This document shows, piece after piece, positions 14,994-22,100 of a stretch of 33,382 nucleotides of DNA; the stretch's first letter is position 1; each line of letters begins with the position of its first letter. The notes beneath the pieces are model-generated. The model did no database searches. It was given only the letters and a program-made list of their open reading frames with translations, and had not been told where the DNA came from. The position numbers and the translations under genes were made by a program. Origin of the DNA: Verrucomicrobiota bacterium (GTDB lineage: Bacteria > Verrucomicrobiota > Verrucomicrobiia > Chthoniobacterales > Terrimicrobiaceae); the NCBI GenBank assembly GCA_026398255.1, contig JAPLTG010000018.1, positions 1 through 33,382 of the forward strand, in the 5' to 3' direction.

Positions 14994-15383
14994 ATGAAAG
15001 CCGTCTTTTCCACCCGCGACCTGAAGCTCGCCGCCATCTTGGCGACTCTTGGCTTTGAGTTCGAGAATCCAGCCCGCCCCGCGACCCGCATCAAGCGCGA
15101 ATCCGGCGACGAGAGCACCGTCTTCCACTTCCTCGCCGATTCACCGACCGGCCAGCGTGCCGATGATGTCATGCGCTCCTTCGCCAAAGGCGAGGAATTC
15201 GTCACCGCACAGCCCGACTCCCCCGTGTCCTACATGATGGCCGTGCTCAAAAACCGCGACGAGCTGGTCAGCGTCGTCAAGCAAACCCCCCGCCAGATCG
15301 TCTTCGAGCGAAATGGCAAAATCATTTCCATCTCCGAAAACGCCACGGCCGAGGACAAAGCCCGATTCGCAAAATTCATCTAA
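14994..15383 (+). CDS. Hypothetical tail-region protein
   Basis: The product has 129 residues, starting MKAVFSTRDLKLAAILATLG. The text 'FHFLADSPTGQRADDVMRSFAKGEEFVTAQPDSPVSYMMAVLKNRDELVSVVKQTPRQIVFERNGKIISISENATAEDKARFAKFI' suggests a mixed alpha-beta fold in two parts: an N-terminal ~60 residues like small 'DUF5659-like' domains, and a C-terminal helical part. I cannot assign it firmly. It lies between the tube and chaperone genes, where tail genes of unknown role are common. Confidence 0.6.
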   Translation: MKAVFSTRDLKLAAILATLGFEFENPARPATRIKRESGDESTVFHFLADSPTGQRADDVMRSFAKGEEFVTAQPDSPVSYMMAVLKNRDELVSVVKQTPRQIVFERNGKIISISENATAEDKARFAKFI

Positions 15384-15386
15384 CCC

Positions 15387-15413
15387 AGGAACGCCGACGC
15401 CCTCGTCGGCACC
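15387..15413 (+). repeat. REP-like palindromic element (copy 1)
   Basis: AGGAACGCCGAC, loop GCCCTC, then GTCGGCACC. The stem GCCGAC (15393-15398) pairs with GTCGGC (15405-15410). A second copy at 29306-29332 keeps the flanks and changes both sides of the stem in a matching way (A-T to T-A). Confidence 0.5.
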
Positions 15414-15436
15414 TCCAACACACCCAACGACAAACC

Positions 15437-15844
15437 ATGAAAAAAACGAAAGAAACCCAAGACCTCGAAACCGACGACGAAGCCCTCCGCGAGGCCGGAA
15501 TGCGCGAAGGCACCCGCACCTCGGGAAAATTCAAGCTCCGCCCCTGCGTCCCCGGCACCATTAGCATCATCCGATCCAACATGCTCGAGAAGCGCGATGA
15601 GTTCTGGTTCGTCGCCGCCTTCGCATTCGTCCACACCGCACCTCTCGACGATGTCCTCGCCGTGGATTCCGACCCCGTCGCCTTCAACAAAGCCGTCCGC
15701 AAATGGCAGATTGAAAACATCGCCGACCTCGAGGAACAAAACGAACTCTCCCGCCTGGTCTCCGCCGCGTGGGACAAAGTGAACGCCTCCGAAACCCGCG
15801 CGCAGCACGCCTCCGCGCCTACCGGCTCGAGCGGGGGAAAGTAG
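15437..15844 (+). CDS. Tail assembly chaperone, G-like (frame-0 product)
   Basis: The product has 135 residues, starting MKKTKETQDLETDDEALREA. The N-terminus is charged. The middle 'GKFKLRPCVPGTISIIRSNML', 'EFWFVAAFAFVHTAPLDDVLAVDSDPVAFNKAVRKWQIENI' is a mixed alpha-beta domain. The end is flexible ('ETRAQHASAPTGSSGGK'). Like lambda G, it is a short protein made in excess and also extended by a -1 frameshift just before the stop. Together the two products load the tape measure during tail assembly. Place between tube and tape measure agrees. Confidence 0.75.
   Translation: MKKTKETQDLETDDEALREAGMREGTRTSGKFKLRPCVPGTISIIRSNMLEKRDEFWFVAAFAFVHTAPLDDVLAVDSDPVAFNKAVRKWQIENIADLEEQNELSRLVSAAWDKVNASETRAQHASAPTGSSGGK
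15835..15841 (+). promoter_or_regulatory. -1 programmed frameshift site G-GGA-AAG
   Basis: GGGAAAG reads G-GGA-AAG in frame with the G-like gene, one codon before its TAG (15842-15844). It has the X-XXY-YYZ form and is identical to the lambda G/GT slip site. Slipping back one base enters the open frame that continues to 16062. Confidence 0.85.
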
Positions 15845-16062
15845 CAAGCCCCAACTGGCTCGCTTCCTATGTCTATCGACTCGCAAGCGTCACCGGCTGG
15901 GGCTTCCACGAGTGCATGTGGGAAGTCCCGTATGCTGCCGGGCTGCAAATCCTGGACGCCGATTCATTCAGCCGTGGCATTCCTCGCGTTTATCTTCGCG
16001 ACGATCCGGCGGCGGTTTTTGACTCACTCGCAGCCATAGAAAGCGTTTTCCGAAAACTATAA
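15841..16062 (+). CDS. Tail assembly chaperone extension, T-part of a G-T fusion
   Basis: This frame has no good start of its own. It is reached by -1 slippage at GGGAAAG (15835-15841), giving a fusion of about 208 residues. After the slip it reads VASPNWLASYVYRLASVTGW, then 'GFHECMWEVPYAAGLQILDADSFSRG', a pattern like the T domain of gpGT relatives ('la..va..tgws..e....pl...l'). The final part ends 'DSLAAIESVFRKL'. In lambda, GT binds the tape measure while G coats it. The next gene starts on the last base of the stop. The upstream ATG at 15769 in this frame lies inside the G-like gene and is unlikely to be used. Confidence 0.8.
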   Translation, partial: VASPNWLASYVYRLASVTGWGFHECMWEVPYAAGLQILDADSFSRGIPRVYLRDDPAAVFDSLAAIESVFRKL

Positions 16063-16889
16063 TGGGAGCCAGCGTCACACTCGAAAAAACAGGCATGGAG
16101 GAATTCTTTGAATTCTATGCCAAGGCGCGTCAGAAAACGATGCCCGAAGTCCTGCGCATCAATGCGCGTTTGCTGGCCGTGGAGCTTGCACACCGCACCC
16201 AGCCTTACGGCAAGAATGACTCCGTGAAGAAAGTCGCCGAAGGAGCCATTGCAAGAGACTTACTAGGGGGCAAAGCACGATACGGCCTTTTTGCTCCGAT
16301 TACTGATTTTATGGCTGAAAACGCAGAGGACTACCCTAGTGGAAACATTCGGCTTTTCATAAAAAAGGACGGCACGGTTTACGGCACAGACAAAGCGCAT
16401 TTCCGTCGTTTTGCTACAAAGGGCTCTTTAAGGCTCCTACACAAAAAGGCTTTTACTAACGGTAAAATGTCATCTGCTGGCAGCGGCACGCGCGACATTG
16501 GACGGTGGAAGTTTATAGATAAATACTTCGTTCCGCCCGAGGTGCTCAGCGAATATGTGGCCAGCGTTCAAGCCAAAGTCGGGCTGGCCAAGTCCGGCTG
16601 GGCGGCTTGCGCCAAGCAACTGAAAGGCGCAGTGACAGGTAGCCCCACGCGAGGCATTCCCCGCTGGGTCACACGGCACCTCGGAGATTTCGGCTTCGGC
16701 TACATTCAAGACAATGCCGACAAGGCCGACAACCCTAGCATCACGCTTACGAACACCTGCCGGTATGCCGACAAGGTTTGTCCGGAAAACACCCGCGCCG
16801 CCGCCGTGGCCATGGTGAAGCAAAACATGGTGAAACAAGTCCTCAGTATGCTCCGCTACGAGCGCAAACAAATGAAAGCCGCCGCGTAA
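16062..16889 (+). CDS. Hypothetical tail protein, possibly minor tail or tail-completion
   Basis: The product has 275 residues, starting MGASVTLEKTGMEEFFEFYA. The N-terminal helix and 'ARLLAVELAHRTQPYG' segment resemble HK97 gp10 or Z-like minor tail proteins, which often carry 'A..l....r.P..tG.l'. The middle (16200-16500) is AT-richer than its flanks and contains 'ARDLLGGKARYGLFAPITDFM' and 'GRWKFIDKYF'. The C-terminus is GC-rich and ends in a basic helix. An inserted or exchanged segment seems likely. It sits directly before the tape measure. The call is tentative. Confidence 0.6.
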   Translation: MGASVTLEKTGMEEFFEFYAKARQKTMPEVLRINARLLAVELAHRTQPYGKNDSVKKVAEGAIARDLLGGKARYGLFAPITDFMAENAEDYPSGNIRLFIKKDGTVYGTDKAHFRRFATKGSLRLLHKKAFTNGKMSSAGSGTRDIGRWKFIDKYFVPPEVLSEYVASVQAKVGLAKSGWAACAKQLKGAVTGSPTRGIPRWVTRHLGDFGFGYIQDNADKADNPSITLTNTCRYADKVCPENTRAAAVAMVKQNMVKQVLSMLRYERKQMKAAA

Positions 16890-16893
16890 TTTT

Positions 16894-19101
16894 ATGGCCG
16901 ACGCAACAGTCACATTCGCCGCCAAAGACCTCAACCTCGGGTCCACGATCGAGAAACTCAAAAAGGAACTCGGGGCCACACAGAACGCTGCGCAAGGAGC
17001 CTCCAAAGGCTTCGACCTTTCTTTCGGCAAGATCGGCCTCGCCGCTGGCGTGGCCGGTGCCGCCGTGAAGGCAGGCATGATGGCGGTCGAGGGTGCGACC
17101 GCCGCCGCCCGCGCGGTGGTGGATGGATTTGGCAAAGCCATCGATCTCGGCGGCAAGCTCACGGATCTTTCCTCACGCACCGGCGAAACGGCGGGCAGCC
17201 TGATGGTGCTCCAGCGCGCTTTTGAAAACTCCGATGTCGGTGCGGACAAGGTCGGCTCCACGATTAACAAGTTGCAGAAATTCATGGCCGAGGCCGCTGC
17301 CGGTGGTGCCGAGCAGACCTCCACGATGCAGGCGCTCGGCATCTCGATGAGCGACCTGGCGGGAAAAACTCCCACCGAGCAGCTCCAAGTCTTCGCCCAA
17401 AAGATCGCCGGAATTTCCGATCCCGCCCAGCGCGCCCGCGCTTCGATGGAAGTCTTCGGCAAATCCGGCGGCGAACTCCTCCCTCTCCTCAATAATTTTT
17501 CCAACGAACTCGAAACCGCGAAGGGCCAACTCGGCTCGATGCCTGGCGTGATGGACCGAACGGCCAAGGCGCTCGACGACCTGGGCGACAACTACAAGGC
17601 GATCCAGGCGAAAACCATGGAGTTCGCCGCTGGCTTCCTCGAGGACGCGCTCCCCGCGCTCAATGCTTTCGTGGCCTCCCTATCCGGCGTCGATGCCGCC
17701 AGTTTCGGCCAATCCCTCATGAAGCAAGTCATGAGCGTGGCGGATTTCCTCGTCGGCGCTTTCAAGGCCCCGATGCCTGCGATTGAGGCGATCGGCCTCG
17801 GCCTCCTCGCCGGGGTGAAAATCGCGGGCAACAACTACCTCAACGCCCTGATCGACGCGGGCCGGTTCGCCAAGGCGTTTTTCTCATCCGATCTCCCTGG
17901 CGTGATCTCCGGCGTGCTCGGCAACACGCTCCTCAAGGTCTTTGTGGATGGCGCAAAAGCCCTCCTCGATGGAATAAACAGCGTGATCAAAGCCTTCGAG
18001 ACATGGCTCGGGGCGGCGACCGGCAATGTGGCCGATTTTTTCGCGACCAAATTCTCGGGAGTGATGAATGCGGTCGCCAAGGATTTCCAAGCCGCGATGT
18101 CCGACCCCATCGGATTCGTGAGCGGCAAGCTCGACAGTGCGCTGGCGGCCGTGATGAACAACGGCGGCGACACCTTCCAGACCTCGTTCGACAAAGCCGG
18201 TGGCAGCGCGCTCGACAAGATCAGCGCCGGTCTCGGCGCAGCTTCGGAGGAATACGGCAACAAGATCGTGGACGGCTCGATCCGCGCCAAGGATGAGTTC
18301 GACAAACTCGTGGGCACCCTCGGAAAGAGCGATCAGGACTTCTTTGGGGCGAATGAAACCGCCACGGCCGCCGCCGAGAAATTCGGCGAGGTCAAAGCCG
18401 TCGGCACCAAGCTCCGCGAAGATTTCGAGAAATCGACCGCCGAAGCAGGGAAAGCAAAAGACAACACCTCCGCCGCCGCCGCCGAGGCGGCCGCCCTCGC
18501 TGGCAGTTTCAACAAAGCCGAAGGCTCCTCCAAAAAAATCAAAGACGACATGAGCGAGTCGGCGAAGCTCATGAAATCCATCGCCGACGCCGAGGGCAAA
18601 GAGGGCATCGACAAAGGCGGCAAGCTCGCCAAGCGCGCCCAGGACCAGGTCGCCCGGGGAGACTTTGAAGGTGCGCGCAAGACCGCCGGGAAGATCGCCG
18701 AAAACGAATCCCAAGCCGCCATCACTGGCACAGGCAAAAGCCGCGACCGCCGCAACATCGCCGACATCGGCAAGGACTACGGCCTCAACCAAGGCCTCGG
18801 CGAAAGCTCGAGCGGCTTCCGCGAGCGCATTCGCTCCGCCCGCGAGGATGGCGTCTACAACGACTTTTCCAAAACCGCCAAGCCCGCCTCTGGACTCGAG
18901 GCGATGAAAGCCAAGGGCTCTCTGAAAGACGAACTCGCCGACCGCCGCGCCGGAGTGGACAAGCCCGGCCAAGACGGATCTCCAACCCCCACGAAATCCG
19001 AAAAATCTTCCGGCAAGCAAGGCCTTGAGAAGCTTGTAGAGGACATTTTCAAGCTCGTCGAAAAAATCGAACCCCGCCTCCCCGTCGCCGCCCTCGTTTA
19101 A
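16894..19101 (+). CDS. Tape measure protein
   Basis: The product has 735 residues and is the longest here. It begins with coiled-coil text ('DLNLGSTIEKLKKELGATQNAAQGAS'), then a Gly/Ala-rich hydrophobic stretch ('GKIGLAAGVAGAAVKAGMM'). The region about 120-240 has 'MQALGISMSDLAGKTPTEQLQVFAQKIAGISDPAQRARASMEVFGKSGGELLPLL', a widespread tape-measure motif. Hydrophobic segments near 290-350 may enter the host membrane. The C-terminal half is rich in Ala, Lys and Glu. It sets tail length and helps DNA entry. Position after the G/GT pair is decisive. The short length predicts a short tail. Confidence 0.9.
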   Translation: MADATVTFAAKDLNLGSTIEKLKKELGATQNAAQGASKGFDLSFGKIGLAAGVAGAAVKAGMMAVEGATAAARAVVDGFGKAIDLGGKLTDLSSRTGETAGSLMVLQRAFENSDVGADKVGSTINKLQKFMAEAAAGGAEQTSTMQALGISMSDLAGKTPTEQLQVFAQKIAGISDPAQRARASMEVFGKSGGELLPLLNNFSNELETAKGQLGSMPGVMDRTAKALDDLGDNYKAIQAKTMEFAAGFLEDALPALNAFVASLSGVDAASFGQSLMKQVMSVADFLVGAFKAPMPAIEAIGLGLLAGVKIAGNNYLNALIDAGRFAKAFFSSDLPGVISGVLGNTLLKVFVDGAKALLDGINSVIKAFETWLGAATGNVADFFATKFSGVMNAVAKDFQAAMSDPIGFVSGKLDSALAAVMNNGGDTFQTSFDKAGGSALDKISAGLGAASEEYGNKIVDGSIRAKDEFDKLVGTLGKSDQDFFGANETATAAAEKFGEVKAVGTKLREDFEKSTAEAGKAKDNTSAAAAEAAALAGSFNKAEGSSKKIKDDMSESAKLMKSIADAEGKEGIDKGGKLAKRAQDQVARGDFEGARKTAGKIAENESQAAITGTGKSRDRRNIADIGKDYGLNQGLGESSSGFRERIRSAREDGVYNDFSKTAKPASGLEAMKAKGSLKDELADRRAGVDKPGQDGSPTPTKSEKSSGKQGLEKLVEDIFKLVEKIEPRLPVAALV

Positions 19102-19104
19102 ATT

Positions 19105-19779
19105 ATGCCGACCCAAGTTTATTCCTCCACATCCGGGGCCACGAGTGACGGGTGGTATCTACAACCAAACGAAACGATCACAGAATATCCGTCCGGTTTA
19201 ATAAAAACGACGCGCCTTTACATTCATCCGCAAAAACAAAACAACGGCCCATCATTGAATGGTAATGTTTTCCCAAAACCCGAGATCAGAATAAACGACG
19301 CGGGTTTTTCAGAAGCGGTAGTAAACATCTACACATCTGCAGGTTCTGGAAGCAGTAACATTGCAAGCAGGGTCTTCCCGTCAAAAATTCTAAAAACCGG
19401 CGAGGCGATTAAAGAAACGGTGAAGCTAAAGACCGTAGAAATAGATACTCCAGATGGCCCGGGCACAATACAGGTGCCTTATTTATTTCGAGAAACATTC
19501 AGCTTTATCTATCTCGCCGAAAAGGTAACGAAGTCCTTGGTTCAATCCAGCAGTTCGACCTACACCCCGTCGATCCCGAGCGGTGGCGCGACCATTCAAG
19601 TGATGCAAAGGCCATTCGCCGCCGACCCCTACGGCTTAGCGTGGATCATGACAGACTACCAAGCCACCGATTACGGCGACATTCAGGAAATCGTTTATTC
19701 TTACGAAGCTGTCGGCAAGTTGTATCTTTATGTAAACAACACCGGCATGCAGGATTTAACCCCTCCCACGCCGCCATGA
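19105..19779 (+). CDS. Distal tail or tail-tip protein of unknown family
   Basis: The product has 224 residues, starting MPTQVYSSTSGATSDGWYLQ. Beta-rich text with many Ser, Thr and Tyr. Midway stands 'LKTGEAIKETVKLKTVEIDTPDGPGTIQVPYLFRETFSFIYLAEKV', and the end is 'QATDYGDIQEIVYSYEAVGKLYLYVNNTGMQDL'. Position just after the tape measure is that of distal tail proteins, but I cannot match a family. Composition is AT-richer than the tape measure gene. It overlaps the next gene by four bases. Confidence 0.6.
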   Translation: MPTQVYSSTSGATSDGWYLQPNETITEYPSGLIKTTRLYIHPQKQNNGPSLNGNVFPKPEIRINDAGFSEAVVNIYTSAGSGSSNIASRVFPSKILKTGEAIKETVKLKTVEIDTPDGPGTIQVPYLFRETFSFIYLAEKVTKSLVQSSSSTYTPSIPSGGATIQVMQRPFAADPYGLAWIMTDYQATDYGDIQEIVYSYEAVGKLYLYVNNTGMQDLTPPTPP

Positions 19780-20105
19780 GTCTCAGCATCCCCGTCGATT
19801 TTACAAAGCTCACGGGCAAGAGCAAAGAAGCCGGAGGCTATCCCACTCAGATCAAGGCCGCCGACCTGCAAAAAAATTTTGTCTACTGCGCACTCGACAC
19901 GCCCGACGGCATGGTCGAAGCCAGCACCGGCCCCGGCGGTTTGCCGACTCGCAAATTAAAAATCCTTGCCGGCAATAACCAAGGCCAATTTCTTTACTGG
20001 AACGGAAAAGAATACGCCCCATTTTCGCAGCCGCCAAGTTCGGGCACTTGGATTCTCGGCGCGGTGGATGGCGCGGTGGATTGGCTCGCCACGGAGGAGT
20101 GTTAA
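19776..20105 (+). CDS. Hypothetical tail protein
   Basis: The product has 109 residues from the ATG at 19776, which overlaps the previous stop. It reads MSLSIPVDFTKLTGKSKEAG, then 'DGMVEASTGPGGLPTRKLKILAGNNQGQFLYWNGKEYAPFSQPPSSGTWILGAVDGAVDWLATEEC'. The 'W......W' and Gly-rich turns suggest a small beta domain. Possibly a tip or adapter component. Family unknown. Confidence 0.58.
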   Translation: MSLSIPVDFTKLTGKSKEAGGYPTQIKAADLQKNFVYCALDTPDGMVEASTGPGGLPTRKLKILAGNNQGQFLYWNGKEYAPFSQPPSSGTWILGAVDGAVDWLATEEC

Positions 20106-20106
20106 G

Positions 20107-20727
20107 ATGACCCTCGGCCGCACATCCTCCGGAGCCATCAAAATCAAGACCGACGGCGGCCTCCGCGCTGTGAATTGCGCGTGTTGTTGGTGCCCTATCA
20201 CTGAAGCGCAATTTAATGCTATACGCTACGGGTTCACAACAAACATCTCAGCGACTCAAGGCATAGGAACAATAGTTCCTGTAATTCAACTTTATGAGTA
20301 TTCATTCCAAAATCCAACAGAGGATAGGGAAGAGATTTTTGGAGCACTTGAGAATCAAAATAATGTGGGAAGCCAAGGAGGGGCTTATAAATATATTGTT
20401 TCTACAACTGGCCCATTTACTTGCATTGTAGATGGCCCACCTGGAAGTGGAATAACGTATCCAGTTACTTACTATAACCAAAATACAGAATACCTGTCTC
20501 TGTATTGGTTCTATACCGCTTGGATACCTAACAATCCACAGATCGCGCCTACATATTTTCTGAATCAAAGTAACGGAGCTACATATTTAAGGACAGAAAT
20601 TGAATGCCCAAATGATGGCGGTATCCCTAATGCTGTAACCAAAGATTATAAGCAATCTGGAGACCTTTGTGGAGAGCCATTGTATAAATTGGTTCTTGAT
20701 GGGGCGTCATGGCCTCCTCAGCCATGA
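20107..20727 (+). CDS. Hypothetical AT-rich tail-region gene
   Basis: The product has 206 residues from ATG 20107, just after the previous stop. The start 'MTLGRTSSGAIKIKTDGGLRAVNCACCWC' carries four Cys close together. The rest is beta-like and rich in Tyr, Asn and Gly ('PVTYYNQNTEYLSLYWFYTAWIPNNP'). From about 20205 to 20690 the DNA is strikingly AT-rich compared with both sides, with many A/T third positions, while the first 90 bases match the local style. That points to a recent gene or domain acquisition behind a retained 5' end. Function unknown, perhaps a receptor-contacting part. Confidence 0.58.
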   Translation: MTLGRTSSGAIKIKTDGGLRAVNCACCWCPITEAQFNAIRYGFTTNISATQGIGTIVPVIQLYEYSFQNPTEDREEIFGALENQNNVGSQGGAYKYIVSTTGPFTCIVDGPPGSGITYPVTYYNQNTEYLSLYWFYTAWIPNNPQIAPTYFLNQSNGATYLRTEIECPNDGGIPNAVTKDYKQSGDLCGEPLYKLVLDGASWPPQP

Positions 20728-21527
20728 CTCGCCACGGAATAGTCGCAGGGTTTCCGCGCTCTGGAACTTCTGCCGCAATGCGATTATTACGCGATTCAGG
20801 AATCCCGATCTTTTACCAAGGCGAGCACTTCGACGAGTTTAACCCGCAAGGATATTTCGAGGCTCCGCAAATCATGGCAGCTTGCATGAATGGAAGTGCT
20901 GACAAGGTGCTCGACTCACTCGATGGACTAACTTTCAAGATGCCACTCCCGCATCACTTGGAAAAACTGCCCGCAAATGGAAGAGAGTTTTTTGTCATCT
21001 GGATGGATCGTTACCCAATGGAGTCGGCAATTAGTTTGAGAAAGCTCAATTTTGCTCGCGGCGCAAAGTTTCAGCCCGATCCTGAAACATTAGCCGCCAA
21101 CATTGAACGAGTCCGCGCCCGAGCATTGGAATACCTTACGGCAACACCAGCTTTCCATATTCTGCGCGTCCCACAATCCGAATTGGATAGCCATGTCCCT
21201 GCTATGATTGCGCACCTCCGCCCTGTGTCTGAGACGCTGAGCCATCCACTACCAACCGCCCGCGAAATGCTCTCGAACTTCGGCTCTGCCGCGCACCGCT
21301 TCGCTCGCGCAGGATTTGCCACAACATCACCCAAAGCCCTCGCCACCCGCGAAGCGACCTGCCGCGCCTGTCCCGAATGGGACGCCGCCGCGCTGAACGC
21401 CACCGGACGCTGCCGCAAATGCGGGTGCTCGACCTGGGCCAAGCTCCGCATGGCCACCGAATCCTGTCCGATCGGCAAGTGGAAAGCCGTCTCAGCCGCT
21501 CCCGAAGCCACTCGGAAGCCCGAGTGA
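20724..21527 (+). CDS. Sulfotransferase-like protein with C-terminal zinc ribbon
   Basis: The product has 267 residues. I chose the ATG at 20724 (ATGA overlap) over 20709. Residues 5-22 (GIVAGFPRSGTSAAMRLL) are a P-loop of the kind sulfotransferases use to bind PAPS, and 'VIWMDRYPMESAISLRK' (91-107) fits the 3'-phosphate site with R and S. The C-terminus (208-255) has six Cys in 'CRAC', 'GRCRKCGCS' and 'SCPIGKW', a zinc-ribbon module seen in other phage proteins. It would transfer sulfate from PAPS to an acceptor, perhaps a tail fibre or host surface glycan. Location between tail and fibre genes suggests fibres. Function is inferred. Confidence 0.68.
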   Translation: MTRHGIVAGFPRSGTSAAMRLLRDSGIPIFYQGEHFDEFNPQGYFEAPQIMAACMNGSADKVLDSLDGLTFKMPLPHHLEKLPANGREFFVIWMDRYPMESAISLRKLNFARGAKFQPDPETLAANIERVRARALEYLTATPAFHILRVPQSELDSHVPAMIAHLRPVSETLSHPLPTAREMLSNFGSAAHRFARAGFATTSPKALATREATCRACPEWDAAALNATGRCRKCGCSTWAKLRMATESCPIGKWKAVSAAPEATRKPE

Positions 21528-21557
21528 TTTGACACCAGCCGCTCGCGTAGCGGCATG
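21528..21557 (+). promoter_or_regulatory. TTTGACAC start-site hairpin (copy 7)
   Basis: TTTGACAC (21528-21535) follows a TGA stop directly. Stem GCCGCT (21538-21543) pairs with AGCGGC (21549-21554) around loop CGCGT, and the ATG (21555) comes right after the stem. The octamer-to-start gap is 19 nt here because the hairpin is longer. Confidence 0.58.
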
Positions 21558-22100
21558 AAACTCTTTCTCGATCTCAAAAACCGGCGCTTCGTGAAAAGCG
21601 CCGCGAGCAATGTCGCGCTCGACCGCCTCGTCCTCAAGCGCCGCGACACGCTCCCCATCGAAGTCGTCTATGTGGAAAACGGAGCCGTCGCCACGCCCCC
21701 CGTTGGCACGACCGCCGCCGTCGGCCTCAAGGCCAAATTCTCAGACTCCAATTTCCTAGCTTACGCGGCCCCCGGCCAGACCAACCTTGATCTAAATACA
21801 TTGCCGGTCGAGGCCGCGTTCTCTTCCAACCCCGCCACCGTCAGCGCCCTCCTCGAAATCAAGTGGGGCGCCCCAGGCACCGCCCACCGCACCGCCACCC
21901 TCGCCGTCGAACTCCAGAACGCAGTGATCACCGGCGACGAGGGCACCCCCGCCGCAATCCCCGACGGCAAAGCCACGCAGACCGAAGCGGAAGCCGGAAC
22001 GGACAACGCAAAGTGGATGACGCCGCTCAGGACCGTTCAAGCCATCTCGGCATTTAACTCCTCCGCCGGAATCGGATTCATGCCAGCACCCACGCCATGA
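21555..22100 (+). CDS. Baseplate or fibre-adaptor protein, BppU-like
   Basis: The product has 181 residues, starting MKLFLDLKNRRFVKSAASNV. The 'LDRLVLKRRDTLPIEVVYVENGAV' opening resembles the N-terminal domain of BppU-like upper baseplate proteins, which read 'l..k.gDt.pi.v.l...g'. The C-terminal 'IPDGKATQTEAEAGTDNAKWMTPLRTVQAI' is a motif common at fibre joints ('A...EA.aGtd..k.mTPl.v..ai'). It probably joins fibres to the tail tip. The start comes directly after a TTTGACAC hairpin. Its stop overlaps the fibre gene by four bases. Confidence 0.65.
   Translation: MKLFLDLKNRRFVKSAASNVALDRLVLKRRDTLPIEVVYVENGAVATPPVGTTAAVGLKAKFSDSNFLAYAAPGQTNLDLNTLPVEAAFSSNPATVSALLEIKWGAPGTAHRTATLAVELQNAVITGDEGTPAAIPDGKATQTEAEAGTDNAKWMTPLRTVQAISAFNSSAGIGFMPAPTP

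Noticed and set aside
15769-15840. Independent start of the T-like frame at 15769
   Set aside because: The slip site explains the frame; the ATG lies within the G-like gene and has no ribosome binding site.
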